Shown: positions 22,620 through 31,690, numbered from the stretch's first letter. The stretch: 64,000 bases of DNA from Bin87 sp034423595 (GCA_965207025.1 OZ242258.1:4367291-4431290); one strand, 5' to 3'. The notes: generated by a model from the sequence alone, not told the origin. A program made the numbers and translations.

Positions 22620-25252
22620 GCCGCCCCTCCGTCCCCGCCCTCCGCCTCCGGCGGCCTGGGATTGCGGGTGCGGGGCTTGTGCTTGGGGCGCGGCTGCGTA
22701 CCGTCCTTATCCTTCTCCTCCCTCGCTTCCTTGCTACTTGTCTCTGTGTCTTCCTTCTTTTCGGCTTCCTCGTTTTCCCCACCGTCATTCAGGTCCTCCA
22801 GGCCGTCGTGGAAGTCCTCCACCCTCTGCGCAGGCTCGGACTGGCCGGCGGACAGGTCCCTGGCCGCAGTGACGTAGGCGGCGGACGCCGCGCGGATGCG
22901 GGCGGCCGTCTCCGGGTCCCCCGCCTCCGGCTTCATCACCTCCATGGAGAAGGCGTCGAGGCGTTCCCTTCCCACGGTGGCCCGCACGTAGCAGTGGTGC
23001 ACGTCCAGGGAAACGATGTCGTCCTCGCTGACCCGGTCCCGGCCCAACTCCCACACCAGTTGACGGGCGTCGTTGCCCGCCACCTGGAAGACCGCCAGGC
23101 AGCCCACGTTGGCCAGGATGGTGTCCCGCATGGTGGGGGAGAGGGCCTCCAGCTTGGCCAGGCTCTGGGTGGCCAGGATGAAGCTGGCCCCGAACTTGCC
23201 CAACTCGGAAAGCATGCTTTCGTAATCGACGCCGGACATGGACTGCATCTCGTCCACCACCACCAGCGCGCCCCGGCGCTGTTCCGGCGGCAGGCCGCCC
23301 TGCTCCCGGATCACCGCGTCCACCAGGTTGAGCAGGGAGGCCCCCACCAGGGCGGCCACGTCCCGGCCGGCCGTGCCCTGGGCGGTGGACACCAGCAGGA
23401 TGCCGCCCTCCCGGATGGTCTCCCGCAGGTCGATGGTGGAGCGGCGCTGGCCCAGGATGGCCCGGGCCCGCTGGGAGGAGGCGTAGTAGGTGAGGCGGGT
23501 CTGCACCGGGGCCAGAGCATCGGCCCGGTACTGGTGGGTCCAGTTCCTGAAGTCCCGGGCCCACCACTCCAGCAGGTAGGGGTCGCTGACGTTGGCCAGC
23601 ACGGCGTCCTTGAAGTTCTGGTCGTCGGAGAGGAGCTTCAACCCGTCCAGGATGGTGTACTGGCTATCGGCCTCCACCCGCTGGTTGGCCTCGTGGAGGG
23701 TCTTCACCGTCTGCTCCAGGATGGACTGCATCCGGGGTCCCCACTGGTCCCACAGCCCTTTGGCCACCCGCACCACCGAGTCGGCGGTGCGGTCGCGGTC
23801 GGCGAAGATGCGGGTGTCCAGCAGGTTGACGCCGGGGGAGCCTGATTCGTCGGCCAGGTCGATGAGCCTTACCTTGTCGATGAGGGTGTTGGGGACCTGC
23901 TCCAGGATCGCCTCCACCAGGTCGGCGTGGGGGTCGATGACCACGATGGCGTCGCCGTCCCGGCCGGCGGCCTTCTCCTTCAGCTTGTGGAGCACGCCGT
24001 GGAGCATCAGGGTGGACTTGCCCATGCGGGTGCGGGCCACGTAGAGGTGGTGGCGGCGCAGCAGGTCCGGGGAGAAGCGGATCTCCCTGGCCCGGCCCGC
24101 GGTGGTGTGTCCCACCAGGGCGCCACCCTTTACGCCCCGGGCCGAGGGCAGCAGGGACCGGGGGCCGGAACGCTCCACCAGGGGGGTCTCGTCGCCGGCC
24201 CCGGGCGGGTGCCACAGGGCCGCCGCCTCCCGCACCCCCAGGGCGCTGCGCTTTCCAAAGAGTCCCGGCGGCGTGGGGTTGAGGTTGGCGGCGGGGACCA
24301 CGGGCCTGATCTTCCCCACCCTGAACCTGGCCCCGGCGGGATGGTCGTAGTGGCGGTAGGCCGCCGCCACCGGCTCCAGGACCTCTTCCGCCCGGCGCAG
24401 GCCGGCGCCCTCGGGCAGGATGGCGATCACCTGCACCTCGCCGTCGAAGGCGATGCGGGAGGTCTTCTCCCTGATGATCAGGGGGTCGTAGACCCGGTTG
24501 CGCCCCCGCTTCCAGCGGTGCCAGGCCCAACCGGCGGCCGTAAGTCCCAGGGCCGTTCCCAGGCCCAGGAGCACGGCCTTCCAGGTCTCACCGTCTCGCA
24601 CCCACAGGTAGCCCTGGAGGGTTCCCACGGCGGCCACGCCCAGCGCCGCCATGGTCACCCCGTCCAGCTTCAGGGGTCCGGTCTGGTAGGTGTAGGAGGG
24701 GTCCCGCCGCTCCTCCGCCGCCCGGCGGTGGCCTCGCTCCAGGTGGGCCTGGGACCAGTTGGGACCCAGGGATCGCAGCAGCAGCCGGGACACCACCCGC
24801 TCGCCGTCCTTCAGGTCGCACAGGGAACCCATGAGGGCAATGAGGGGGTCGGAGCCCGGGTCCAGCAGGTCGTCGTCCCGGAAGGTTCTCAGGGGAACGT
24901 ACTCCGGCCCGTCCACCCGCAGCGTCATGCCCCAGGCCTGTTCGCCTTCGTTCAGGCGCAGGGGGTCCTCCTCCGGTGGAATCACGTTGACGCGGGCCTG
25001 GGGGTAATGGGCGGCGATTTGTCCCCGCACCACCCGGTCGTCCTGGCAGCGGGCCAGCAGGGTGACGCCGTCGATGTCGCCGGCCAGTTCCAGGGAGAAG
25101 GGTTCGGGGACGGCGACGGACTGGAGCAGGTTCTCCACGCCCAGCAGGGTGCGCTCGCCCTGGCGGGGCGGCCTGACCGCCAGCAGCGCCGGCGGGCGGT
25201 AATCGATCTTGGGATTGAACAGGATATTCCTCACGTTGATATTCATGGTCAT
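22616..25252 (-). CDS. VirD4/HerA-like conjugative coupling ATPase
   Basis: An 878-residue membrane ATPase. Two transmembrane helices lie at ~200-220 and ~227-245, and the motor domain follows: Walker A VARTRMGKSTLM near 405-415, GDAIVVIDPHADLVE near 440, and Walker B GALVVVDEMQSM near 665, plus the sensor-like SFILATQSLAKLE. This layout is shared by TraG/VirD4-type coupling proteins and HerA/DUF87 ATPases of conjugative elements. Its role would be to bring the DNA-protein complex to the channel. The last 70 residues are a charged, low-complexity tail. Start with GAGAGG 5 bases ahead; end overlaps the replication-relaxation gene. Confidence 0.88.
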   Translation of the reverse strand: MTMNINVRNILFNPKIDYRPPALLAVRPPRQGERTLLGVENLLQSVAVPEPFSLELAGDIDGVTLLARCQDDRVVRGQIAAHYPQARVNVIPPEEDPLRLNEGEQAWGMTLRVDGPEYVPLRTFRDDDLLDPGSDPLIALMGSLCDLKDGERVVSRLLLRSLGPNWSQAHLERGHRRAAEERRDPSYTYQTGPLKLDGVTMAALGVAAVGTLQGYLWVRDGETWKAVLLGLGTALGLTAAGWAWHRWKRGRNRVYDPLIIREKTSRIAFDGEVQVIAILPEGAGLRRAEEVLEPVAAAYRHYDHPAGARFRVGKIRPVVPAANLNPTPPGLFGKRSALGVREAAALWHPPGAGDETPLVERSGPRSLLPSARGVKGGALVGHTTAGRAREIRFSPDLLRRHHLYVARTRMGKSTLMLHGVLHKLKEKAAGRDGDAIVVIDPHADLVEAILEQVPNTLIDKVRLIDLADESGSPGVNLLDTRIFADRDRTADSVVRVAKGLWDQWGPRMQSILEQTVKTLHEANQRVEADSQYTILDGLKLLSDDQNFKDAVLANVSDPYLLEWWARDFRNWTHQYRADALAPVQTRLTYYASSQRARAILGQRRSTIDLRETIREGGILLVSTAQGTAGRDVAALVGASLLNLVDAVIREQGGLPPEQRRGALVVVDEMQSMSGVDYESMLSELGKFGASFILATQSLAKLEALSPTMRDTILANVGCLAVFQVAGNDARQLVWELGRDRVSEDDIVSLDVHHCYVRATVGRERLDAFSMEVMKPEAGDPETAARIRAASAAYVTAARDLSAGQSEPAQRVEDFHDGLEDLNDGGENEEAEKKEDTETSSKEAREEKDKDGTQPRPKHKPRTRNPRPPEAEGGDGGAA

Positions 25253-25294
25253 TTCCTCTCCATCAGATTCGGATACGGTTTCAGGGTTCGCGGC

Positions 25295-27538
25295 TCAGTG
25301 CCTGGGGCCGGGCCGCCACTCGATTACTTCCGTTTCTTCGGGCGTGGCCTCGATGCGTACGGGAAAGCGTTGGCCTCTCGCCAGCAGGAGCCCGTCGCCC
25401 CGGGGACAGGACAAGAGCCAGCGCTGCAGTTCCTCGGGCAGGTCGAAGGCTTCGCCCACGGTGGCGACGGCGGCGGCGTCCTGCTGGAGCAGCAGCTTGA
25501 AGGCGGCGTTCTGGAGCAGAGCGCGGCCGCTGTGGCCGGTGATTGCTCTTGAAGAATCCTCGGAGAGCAGGTCCTGCACGTCCTGGGTGATGAACTGCAA
25601 GCCCAGCCGGTGCTTGCGAGCGCGCTTGGCCATGCTCACCATGAAAGCGGCGCCCTCGGGGTGCTGCATGATGCTCCACACCTCGTCCACCACCAGCAGC
25701 CTGGGCCGGGGGTCCTGGGCGGCGGCGGCCCACACCGTCTCGGTGCAGACCATGGCGGCGGCGGGACGCAGTTCCGGTTCCAGCAGGTGCAGGTCGAAGA
25801 CCGTCACCAACGCCTCGCGGGCCAGCAGGTCGTCGCCCTCGTCGGAGAGCAGGTCCCGCAGGCTGCCGGTGGCGAAGGGGCGCAGCAGGTGGGCGATCTC
25901 CGGGGTCTCCTGTTGCAGGTAGGCGTAGAAGTCCCGGAAGCCGGTGCGCTCCCGCCTTTGCGAGTAGTAGCCGGCCAGGGCGTGGTCCAGGGAGGAACGG
26001 CGCTCGGCGGAAAGCCTTTCCCCCACCATCACTTCAATCAACCGTCGCAGGCTGCCGATGCGCTGGAGCAGTTCTTCCGAGTCGCCCCGGTCGATGACGA
26101 AGGGGTTCATGCCCTGGCCTGGCACTCCTGGCGACAGTACGCGCCCACCGGCAGCACGGGCCATGTCGGTGTACTCGCCCTCGGGGTCGATGATGTAGGC
26201 CCGCACTCCCCGGCACAGGCCCCGCAACACGCCCAGCTTGGTGGCAAAACTCTTGCCGCTGCCCGAACGGGCCAACACCGCCGTGTTGGCATTCAGATGC
26301 GTTCCGTCGAAGGGATCGTAGACGATGGGGGCGCAGGCCCGCAGGTCGATGCCGTAGAGGGTGCCGCTGCGGGTGTCCAGGTCCGGCGGCGAGAAGGGGA
26401 AAAGTCTAGCCAGCGACGACGTATCCAAGGTCCGCCACACCGCCACGGCGTTCAGGCCCAGGGGCAGGGTGGACAGCAGCCCCTCTCTCTGCCTAAAGGC
26501 CAGGTTGTCCAGCTTGCCCAGGGTGGCGGCGAAGTGGGCGCGGGCCTTCTGGGTCAGGTCCTTCAGGGTGTCGTGGTCGGCGGCGTGCAGCGTGACGGAG
26601 AGGGAGGCGTGGAACAGCCTCTCCCTTCCCCGCTGCACCTCGTCCCGGAGGCGGCTCACGTCCTCCAGGGCGATCTCCGCCTCCGGGGACATGGAGCGGC
26701 CCCGCTTCAAGGAGAGGGACTGGGCCGACTCGAAACGGACCTTCTGCCACTCCAGGGTACGGGCCGCCTGCTCCGTGGGGATGGCGCCCAGGTGGACGGC
26801 CAGGTCCATGGGCGCTCCGGCGGCCATCAATCCCTGAAGGAAGCCTGGGGCCAGGCTGCGGGGCCACTTGCCCAGGTGTAATGAGCGGGTGATGTGGTCG
26901 CCGATGCGGATGTCCCGGCGGTTCACCTCCACCTCCATTTCGGCGTCCTCGTCCCGTTCCTGGGGCGAGCCGCCCAGGGCGCAGGCCAGGAGCAGCAGCT
27001 TCAGGGTTTCGCCGTTCAACGGGAACACGCCGAGACCGGCCCGCACCAGCAGCGCCCGCAGCTCGTCGGCACGGGCGTGCTCGCACACGGCGTAGAAGCG
27101 CCGGTCCAGGATGCCCTCCCGGTTTTCCAGGGTGGTCAGCAGGCGGCCCAGGCTGTCGGCGGCGTCCTTCGTCTGCCGGGGCAGGTCTTCGGGTTGGGCC
27201 TCGCTCAGCTGGTCCCTCAAGCCCTGCAAGACCGGCGGGTGCTGCCTGACCAGCAGTTGCACCGGAAAGTCCAAGGCGTTGAGCGATCCGGCGAAGGCGC
27301 CCAGCTTGGGCTCGTCCAGCTCCAGCCCCATCACCTCCATCACCGCCAGCTTCACCCCGTCCAGCCGGACCGGGCCGTCGTCCTCCAGGTGGGAAAGCAT
27401 GAAGAACAGGGGCAGGGGCGGCGGCGGTTTGGGTTCGGCGGTGAGTTGCTCCGCCGTGTCTTCAATGTCCTGGGGTTGGGACCGGCCCGGCGGCCAGCGC
27501 CGGGCCAGGTCCTTCGGGTTGGGCAACGTCAGTTTCAC
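25295..27538 (-). CDS. virB4: VirB4-like type IV secretion ATPase
   Basis: A 747-residue ATPase. It has Walker A ARSGSGKSFATK near residue 425, AYIIDPEGEYTDMARAAGG, Walker B PRLLVVDEVWSIM near 615, and LGLQFITQDVQDLL, the pattern of VirB4/TraC/TrbE proteins, which energise pilus and channel assembly. The N-terminal half is the usual CagE/TrbE-like domain. The start is taken as GTG 27538 because AGGAGGTGA lies 5 bases ahead; an ATG at 27559 has no site, and longer starts run into the preceding gene. It is soluble or peripheral. It lies between the small two-helix subunit and the coupling ATPase in the operon. Confidence 0.9.
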   Translation of the reverse strand: MKLTLPNPKDLARRWPPGRSQPQDIEDTAEQLTAEPKPPPPLPLFFMLSHLEDDGPVRLDGVKLAVMEVMGLELDEPKLGAFAGSLNALDFPVQLLVRQHPPVLQGLRDQLSEAQPEDLPRQTKDAADSLGRLLTTLENREGILDRRFYAVCEHARADELRALLVRAGLGVFPLNGETLKLLLLACALGGSPQERDEDAEMEVEVNRRDIRIGDHITRSLHLGKWPRSLAPGFLQGLMAAGAPMDLAVHLGAIPTEQAARTLEWQKVRFESAQSLSLKRGRSMSPEAEIALEDVSRLRDEVQRGRERLFHASLSVTLHAADHDTLKDLTQKARAHFAATLGKLDNLAFRQREGLLSTLPLGLNAVAVWRTLDTSSLARLFPFSPPDLDTRSGTLYGIDLRACAPIVYDPFDGTHLNANTAVLARSGSGKSFATKLGVLRGLCRGVRAYIIDPEGEYTDMARAAGGRVLSPGVPGQGMNPFVIDRGDSEELLQRIGSLRRLIEVMVGERLSAERRSSLDHALAGYYSQRRERTGFRDFYAYLQQETPEIAHLLRPFATGSLRDLLSDEGDDLLAREALVTVFDLHLLEPELRPAAAMVCTETVWAAAAQDPRPRLLVVDEVWSIMQHPEGAAFMVSMAKRARKHRLGLQFITQDVQDLLSEDSSRAITGHSGRALLQNAAFKLLLQQDAAAVATVGEAFDLPEELQRWLLSCPRGDGLLLARGQRFPVRIEATPEETEVIEWRPGPRH

Positions 27539-27570
27539 GATTCTCACCTCCTGGTTCATTTCGGGTTGGT

Positions 27571-27921
27571 CTATGCGCCGGGCAGTACCTCGATGATCCG
27601 GCCCACGATGCCGGCGGCGATGCCCTTGGCCAGCAGCACCACCACCAGGCCGACCACGGCCATTACCACGGCGTTGCGCGCTCTGCCCCGGCCCTCTCCC
27701 TCGGCGCCCTCGGCCATCAGCAGGAACCCGGCCCAGACGATGCCGAAGACGCACAGCCCCGCCCCCACGTAGGCCATGCCGGTGAGCGCCGCGTCGAAGG
27801 CGGCGGTCATGGCGTTCATCTCGTCGTCCGGGGCGGCGGCCACCGACGCCAGAGCCTGCCCCGTACTGGATACGGGGGCCGCCGCCGAGGACAGGAGAAT
27901 TGCGGTCAGTTTCCGGGCCAT
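27571..27921 (-). CDS. Small two-helix membrane protein (TrbC/VirB2-like)
   Basis: A 116-residue protein. An N-terminal signal-like stretch (MARKLTAILLSSAAAP) is followed by a short hydrophilic part and two hydrophobic helices (FDAALTGMAYVGAGLCVFGIVWAGF... and AVVMAVVGLVVVLLAKGI), as in VirB2/TrbC pilin-type subunits. The stretch VSSTGQAL near residue 20 is encoded by a dispersed palindromic repeat (27851-27879). ATG at 27921 with GGAG ahead; it overlaps the preceding gene by 16 bp. It is the second VirB2-like small protein of the operon; the other lies at 29.6-29.9 kb. Confidence 0.7.
   Translation of the reverse strand: MARKLTAILLSSAAAPVSSTGQALASVAAAPDDEMNAMTAAFDAALTGMAYVGAGLCVFGIVWAGFLLMAEGAEGEGRGRARNAVVMAVVGLVVVLLAKGIAAGIVGRIIEVLPGA
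27851..27879. repeat. Dispersed palindromic repeat, copy 1 (in coding sequence)
   Basis: AGAGCCTGCCCCGTAC followed by TGGATACGGGGGC; the GCCCCGTA and TACGGGGGC arms form the hairpin. It is translated as part of the two-helix protein on the minus strand. Confidence 0.7.
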
Positions 27922-29579
27922 AGCGAGCTCCACCAGTTGGAACCGCCCACCGGCGTCTGTTCCGCCTTTGGCGGCGGGGGCTTGGGCGGGGGCACGTAGA
28001 GGGCCTGATAGGGGGTGTCGGCGCCGAGGTTCACCGCCGGCGCCCTGTTCGACGCTTGGACCAGGGACAGGCTCTCCGTGCGGGTGCGGGTAACGGGACC
28101 GCGCTGGTTCTCCACGGCCCGCACGTGCTCCGGGTGGTGGACGTAGATGCGCACCGTCTTGACCGTCGAGCTTTCACCGCAGCGGCAGGTCACCCGGCGG
28201 GTGTACACGTCGGTGCGGGCCGGGTGGTGGACGGTCTGCAACATGGGCGGCCGGGGGACGTTCAGGGTGGCCGTCAGGTCCGCCGTGATCTCCAACTCGT
28301 TGACCGCCCGGCTGTTGGCGACGGGCAGGGTGAAGGCGGTCTCGCCGTCCGGCACGAAGGCCGCCGTGGTGGAGTGGCCGCCCCACGCAATGCTCACTGT
28401 TCCCGTGATGTCGGTCACCGTGGCGTCCAGCATTGCCGGGACCGACTGGCTGAAGTGGCCGCCGTACACCGGCAGGTCCTCCTCGTGGCGGGTCTCCGTG
28501 ATGCACTCCGAGGAGATGCCGCCGGCGATCCGCCCCGGCGTCCACTCCAGGGAGGTGACCTCCAGGTCGCACAGCTCCCCGTCTGCGGTGGGCAGGGGGT
28601 AGGGAATCTGATGGCTCTTCAGCGACGCCGCGCCGGAGAACCCCAGAGCCTGCCCCGTACCTGATACGGGGGCGTCCTGCCAGGAGAAGGTGAAGGAGGG
28701 CGACGGCCCGTCCAGGGTCAGGTTGTAGCTCTTGCTCTCTCCGGCGGCGAGGCTGGTGTTGAAGCCCATCTTCAACGTCCGGCCGGTCCTGCCGCCGAAG
28801 ACCCGTCCCTTCAGGTCCAGGTCGTGGGCGGCCCGCAGGGTGACGGCGGCGGTATCGCCGGAGACGGACAGCTTCTCCACGTAGACGCGGCGGCCCGGCA
28901 CCGGGTCCGGCGGCTCGAAGTAGATTTCGCCCAGCCGCCAGGCGTCGCCGTAGGGGTTGTCATCAGGGTCGTCGGCCAGGGCGCTGCCGGGCAGCAGCAC
29001 CATCGCCAGCAGGCCCAACGCCGCGAACGACAGGAAGCGGCCCCAGAGCCTGCCCCGCGCCGGACGCGGGGGCTTTTCCTGCTTGCTCTCCTGGGGCCGG
29101 AACTGCTGGCCGCCGGCGTCCCTGCGGCGGCGGCCCTTGCCGAACCAGCTGTGGGGACGGAAGGGGCGTCGCCCCTTCTGCCGGGCGGCCTTCACCGCAT
29201 TGCCCACCTTGCCCGCCGCCTTCTTCGCCAGCAGCCGCAGCGGGTCGGGCTTGGCCTCGGGTTGGGGCGGCGGTTCACTCACCGCCAGCTCCGCCGGGGA
29301 CCCGGCGTAGCGCCGGGCGCCCAGGTTGAACTTCAGCAGGTCGGCGGCCACCAGGGGCAGCCCCCGCCCGCCCACCTTGCCCACGGTCATGGCGATGCCT
29401 AGGACTCCCAGCAGGACGGCGATACCCAGCTTCAGCCCCGAGGGGCCGAAGGGGAAGTAGCGGTAGACGCCGTAGGCCACGGCGCAGGTCGCCACCACCG
29501 CCACGATCTGGGGGAAGGTGAACCACAGCAAGGCCTTGTCCTCGGCCTGCACGTGGGTGGGTACTTCGTGCTCTCTCAT
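27906..29579 (-). CDS. PrgI-like membrane protein fused to a large outer domain
   Basis: A 557-residue protein. Residues 1-100 resemble the PrgI/VirB3-type subunit of monoderm secretion systems: HEVPTHVQAEDKALLWFTFPQ, two helices (IVAVVATCAVAYGVY and LGIAVLLGVLGIAMTV), then VAADLLKFNLGARRY. A Pro/Lys/Arg-rich linker (~105-175) leads to a further hydrophobic segment (LSFAALGLLAMVLLPGSALA, like a signal or membrane anchor) and a ~370-residue outer domain of beta type with two Cys clusters (GELCDLEV, VTCRCGE). The outer domain is not recognised. Two dispersed repeats lie in the gene. AGGAGGG precedes the ATG. The fusion could place a surface domain at the channel. Confidence 0.72.
   Translation of the reverse strand: MREHEVPTHVQAEDKALLWFTFPQIVAVVATCAVAYGVYRYFPFGPSGLKLGIAVLLGVLGIAMTVGKVGGRGLPLVAADLLKFNLGARRYAGSPAELAVSEPPPQPEAKPDPLRLLAKKAAGKVGNAVKAARQKGRRPFRPHSWFGKGRRRRDAGGQQFRPQESKQEKPPRPARGRLWGRFLSFAALGLLAMVLLPGSALADDPDDNPYGDAWRLGEIYFEPPDPVPGRRVYVEKLSVSGDTAAVTLRAAHDLDLKGRVFGGRTGRTLKMGFNTSLAAGESKSYNLTLDGPSPSFTFSWQDAPVSGTGQALGFSGAASLKSHQIPYPLPTADGELCDLEVTSLEWTPGRIAGGISSECITETRHEEDLPVYGGHFSQSVPAMLDATVTDITGTVSIAWGGHSTTAAFVPDGETAFTLPVANSRAVNELEITADLTATLNVPRPPMLQTVHHPARTDVYTRRVTCRCGESSTVKTVRIYVHHPEHVRAVENQRGPVTRTRTESLSLVQASNRAPAVNLGADTPYQALYVPPPKPPPPKAEQTPVGGSNWWSSLWPGN
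28645..28673. repeat. Dispersed palindromic repeat, copy 2 (in coding sequence)
   Basis: AGAGCCTGCCCCGTAC then CTGATACGGGGGC, differing from copy 1 at two positions. It is read as APVSGTGQAL in the outer domain of the PrgI-like protein. Confidence 0.7.
29045..29073. repeat. Dispersed palindromic repeat, copy 3 (in coding sequence)
   Basis: AGAGCCTGCCCCGCGC then CGGACGCGGGGGC; the arms have changed together (GTA/TAC to GCG/CGC), so the hairpin is conserved. It is read in a different frame from copies 1 and 2, encoding KPPRPARGRLWG in the linker. Confidence 0.65.
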
Positions 29580-29589
29580 GCCTTCCCTC

Positions 29590-29868
29590 CTAACTTTTGA
29601 TCTTCTTGGGGTCGGGCACGCTGGGGTCCACCGGGTTGCCCACCACGGCGTTCATCACCAGCTCGACGACTCCATAAGCGACGAGGGCCAGGACGATGCC
29701 GGCCAGGGCGGTCATCATGGCGGACTTGCCCCGCTCCATCTGGTTGGGCGCGCCGGAGGCGGTGAGGTAGAGGTAGGCACCGTAGATGAAGTAGCCCACG
29801 CCGACCACGCCCACCAGCCCCAGCAGGATGCCTACCAGGTTCGATATGGTCTGTGTCAGGTCTCCCAT
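29590..29868 (-). CDS. VirB2-like pilin subunit
   Basis: A 92-residue protein with two transmembrane helices: LVGILLGLVGVVGVGYFIYGAYLYL (~10-34) and SAMMTALAGIVLALVAYGVVELV (~48-70), joined by the polar TASGAPNQMERGK. This Ala/Gly-rich two-helix hairpin with a short charged loop is typical of VirB2/TrbC and of the pilin-like subunits of Gram-positive conjugation systems. AAAGAG lies ahead of the ATG. It sits between the VirB6-like and PrgI-like genes. Without a recognisable signal peptide the first helix probably serves as anchor. Confidence 0.78.
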   Translation of the reverse strand: MGDLTQTISNLVGILLGLVGVVGVGYFIYGAYLYLTASGAPNQMERGKSAMMTALAGIVLALVAYGVVELVMNAVVGNPVDPSVPDPKKIKS

Positions 29869-30010
29869 AAACTCTTTCTCCTTTTCGTTTGCTTGTTCGG
29901 TCAGTTGGCGTTCGGTAATGTCGTGGTTCCGCTACTGGCACATGGCGCACCTCCCGGTTGTTGGGGCCGGCGCGAAATCCCTCTCGCGCCGATAGTTGTC
30001 GTCATGCGGG
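29869..30010. other. Gap with GC-rich hairpin between VirB6-like and pilin genes
   Basis: GGCGCGA (29969-29975) and TCGCGCC (29984-29990) form a 7-bp hairpin. A GGGAGGTG site leads only to the three-codon frame ATG-TGC-CAG-TAG on the minus strand. No gene is supported here; the hairpin may tune relative expression within the operon. Confidence 0.4.
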
Positions 30011-30994
30011 CTACGGTCCCTGGCTGCGGGGAGTAGGGCCGCCCTGGGCGGGAGCCGTCGCGTTCTGGGCCGCCGAGTTCACCGCGCCCCCGGCTGCGCT
30101 GGCCGCTCCGGTGGCCCCGCCTACCGCTGCCGCTGCCCCGGCCGCCGCCCCCGCCGGGCCGCCGGCAGCGCCCCCCGCGAGGAGGCCCAGGGTGCGGGCC
30201 GAGCGCATCATCCCGCCGGGCAACGACATGCCGAAGTAGAGGGTGTGCAGCCAGGCGTCGAAGGTGCCGTGGTTGCCCAGCATCGAGGGGACGCGGCCGG
30301 CCAGGTACATGAAGGCGATGGCCATCAGCAGCTTCCACACCAGGTCCTGCACCGGCTCGAACTCGCCGATGGCGGCGAACTGGCCCAGGAAGGCGAAGCC
30401 CAACGCCACGGCGATGAGCTGCACCGCCTGCTGGAACACGGTGGTCATAAAGAGGCGCAGCCAGTGGCGGCCCCAGCCCGCCGTGTGGGGCAGAATCCAC
30501 AGCCCCAGGGCGATGGGGGCCAGGACCAGCAGGATGTCGATGAGGGCCAGGCGCAGGATCATCTGCACCAGCAGGTAGAGCAGGAATAAGCCGAAGACCA
30601 GGTAGAGCAGGGCGATGAAGATGGCCACGCCCACCTCGCCGGTCTCCACGGCGGCCAAAAGCGCGAACAGGGGCGCCCGCAGCAGGTCGCCGGGAGTGAC
30701 CTCCAGGGTGGCGGCGATGAACTGGGAAACGGCGTGGGCCACGTCGATGACCAGGGCGCACCACCACAGCGACGAAGCGGCGGCGGTGAGACCCAGCACC
30801 AGCCGGGGGACCATCTCCCGCCAGCCCGATTGATGTCTTCCGAGATGTTCCTGGACGATGAAGCTCAGGCCCATCCAGCCCAGGATCACGGAGAGAGCGG
30901 CGGTGGTTACGGCCCACACCGCCCACCACGCCTGTTGGACAAACTCGTGGGCGTAGGTGAGGCCCGGCGGGGTTCCGGTGAGGATGTCTCCCAT
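30011..30994 (-). CDS. VirB6/TrbL-like polytopic channel protein
   Basis: A 327-residue protein with about seven hydrophobic segments between residues 20 and 235 (for example WAVWAVTTAALSVILGWMGL, LLYLLVQMILRLALIDILLVLAPIAL-type and LIAVALGFAFLG), followed by GFAFLG...FMYLAGRVPSML and a C-terminal Gly/Ala-rich tail (GGAAGGPAGAAAGAAAAVGG). Many helices with ILRLALIDILLVLAPIALG in the middle is the TrbL/VirB6 fingerprint. It would form part of the inner-membrane channel. Start at 30994 with GAGGGAGGG ahead; 5 bp after the stop of the exported protein gene. The tail may be cytoplasmic, as in other TrbL proteins. Confidence 0.8.
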   Translation of the reverse strand: MGDILTGTPPGLTYAHEFVQQAWWAVWAVTTAALSVILGWMGLSFIVQEHLGRHQSGWREMVPRLVLGLTAAASSLWWCALVIDVAHAVSQFIAATLEVTPGDLLRAPLFALLAAVETGEVGVAIFIALLYLVFGLFLLYLLVQMILRLALIDILLVLAPIALGLWILPHTAGWGRHWLRLFMTTVFQQAVQLIAVALGFAFLGQFAAIGEFEPVQDLVWKLLMAIAFMYLAGRVPSMLGNHGTFDAWLHTLYFGMSLPGGMMRSARTLGLLAGGAAGGPAGAAAGAAAAVGGATGAASAAGGAVNSAAQNATAPAQGGPTPRSQGP

Positions 30995-30999
30995 AACGG

Positions 31000-31623
31000 C
31001 TACCCTCCCTCGCAGTTGTCGATGTCGGTCTGGAACACGCCCTCGAACACGCCGCACAGGGTCCCGTGGACTCCCTGGACCACCCACCTGGCGGCGGCCC
31101 GGGCCCAGCGGTCCGGGTCCAGGGCGCCCAGCACCCGGTCCCACAACCCCCGGGGCTGGTGGACGGGGATCAGGGCATAGAAGACGTGGCGGTCGCCGCC
31201 GCCTATGCGGGGGACCGCCAGCATCAGCAGGAAGGGCTGTTCGGGGTGGAGCTCGGGCTGCTCGCCCAGGGCCGGGTACTCGAAGGTGTACTCCCAGCCC
31301 TCGGCCAGGCGCTTCTCGCCGCCGCGGACCTGGTAGGTGTTGGTCAGCCAGTCGCCGGTGTCCGGGTGGCGGATGGCGTAGTAGAGAACGCCGACCTGGC
31401 GGCTGAAGATGGGGCGGGCCACGAAGTCGCCCTCCTTCTTGCGCTCCACCAACTGCCGGTCCCGGTTGACCAGGCTGATGTCGTCGGCGGGGGGAGGGGA
31501 CTGGGCCAGGGCCAGGCCGCTGGCGGGGAAGGCGACAACGGCCGCTGCCAGCAGCGCGGCGGCCAGGGGCAGGAGCCGTCCGACGATGGAACCGGCCCGC
31601 TGGAAAGTGGGTAGGGTGAACAT
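31000..31623 (-). CDS. Exported protein, first gene of the transfer operon
   Basis: A 207-residue protein. The N-terminus MFTLPTFQRAGSIVGRLLPL continues as a long Ala/Val-rich hydrophobic segment ending in ALAQSPPP, a clear signal peptide with cleavage near residue 41. The mature part has GVLYYAIRHPDTGDWLTNTYQV, EGWEYTFEYPALG and VHQPRGLWDRVLGAL, with two Cys near the end (TLCGVFEG, DNCEGG) that may form a disulphide. I do not recognise a family. AAGGAGG precedes the ATG at 31623; longer starts upstream lie in the palindromic leader. As the first gene of the type IV secretion operon it is probably an outer component of the channel or a lytic-like accessory, but no catalytic motif is visible. 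Confidence 0.68.
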   Translation of the reverse strand: MFTLPTFQRAGSIVGRLLPLAAALLAAAVVAFPASGLALAQSPPPADDISLVNRDRQLVERKKEGDFVARPIFSRQVGVLYYAIRHPDTGDWLTNTYQVRGGEKRLAEGWEYTFEYPALGEQPELHPEQPFLLMLAVPRIGGGDRHVFYALIPVHQPRGLWDRVLGALDPDRWARAAARWVVQGVHGTLCGVFEGVFQTDIDNCEGG

Positions 31624-31690
31624 TTTTCGCCTCCTTGCCGTTGGGGTCGTAATTGACAGCACCGAGTGTGGAGGGCCGAAGCGGCGAGGG

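Noticed and set aside
22679..23845. Long plus-strand frame opposite the coupling ATPase
   Set aside because: The minus-strand frame has Walker motifs and family sequence; the plus-strand one is a GC-driven shadow rich in His/Gly/Val.
29950..29960. Three-codon frame after a GGGAGGTG site between pilin and VirB6-like genes
   Set aside because: Too short to support as a gene; could be chance.
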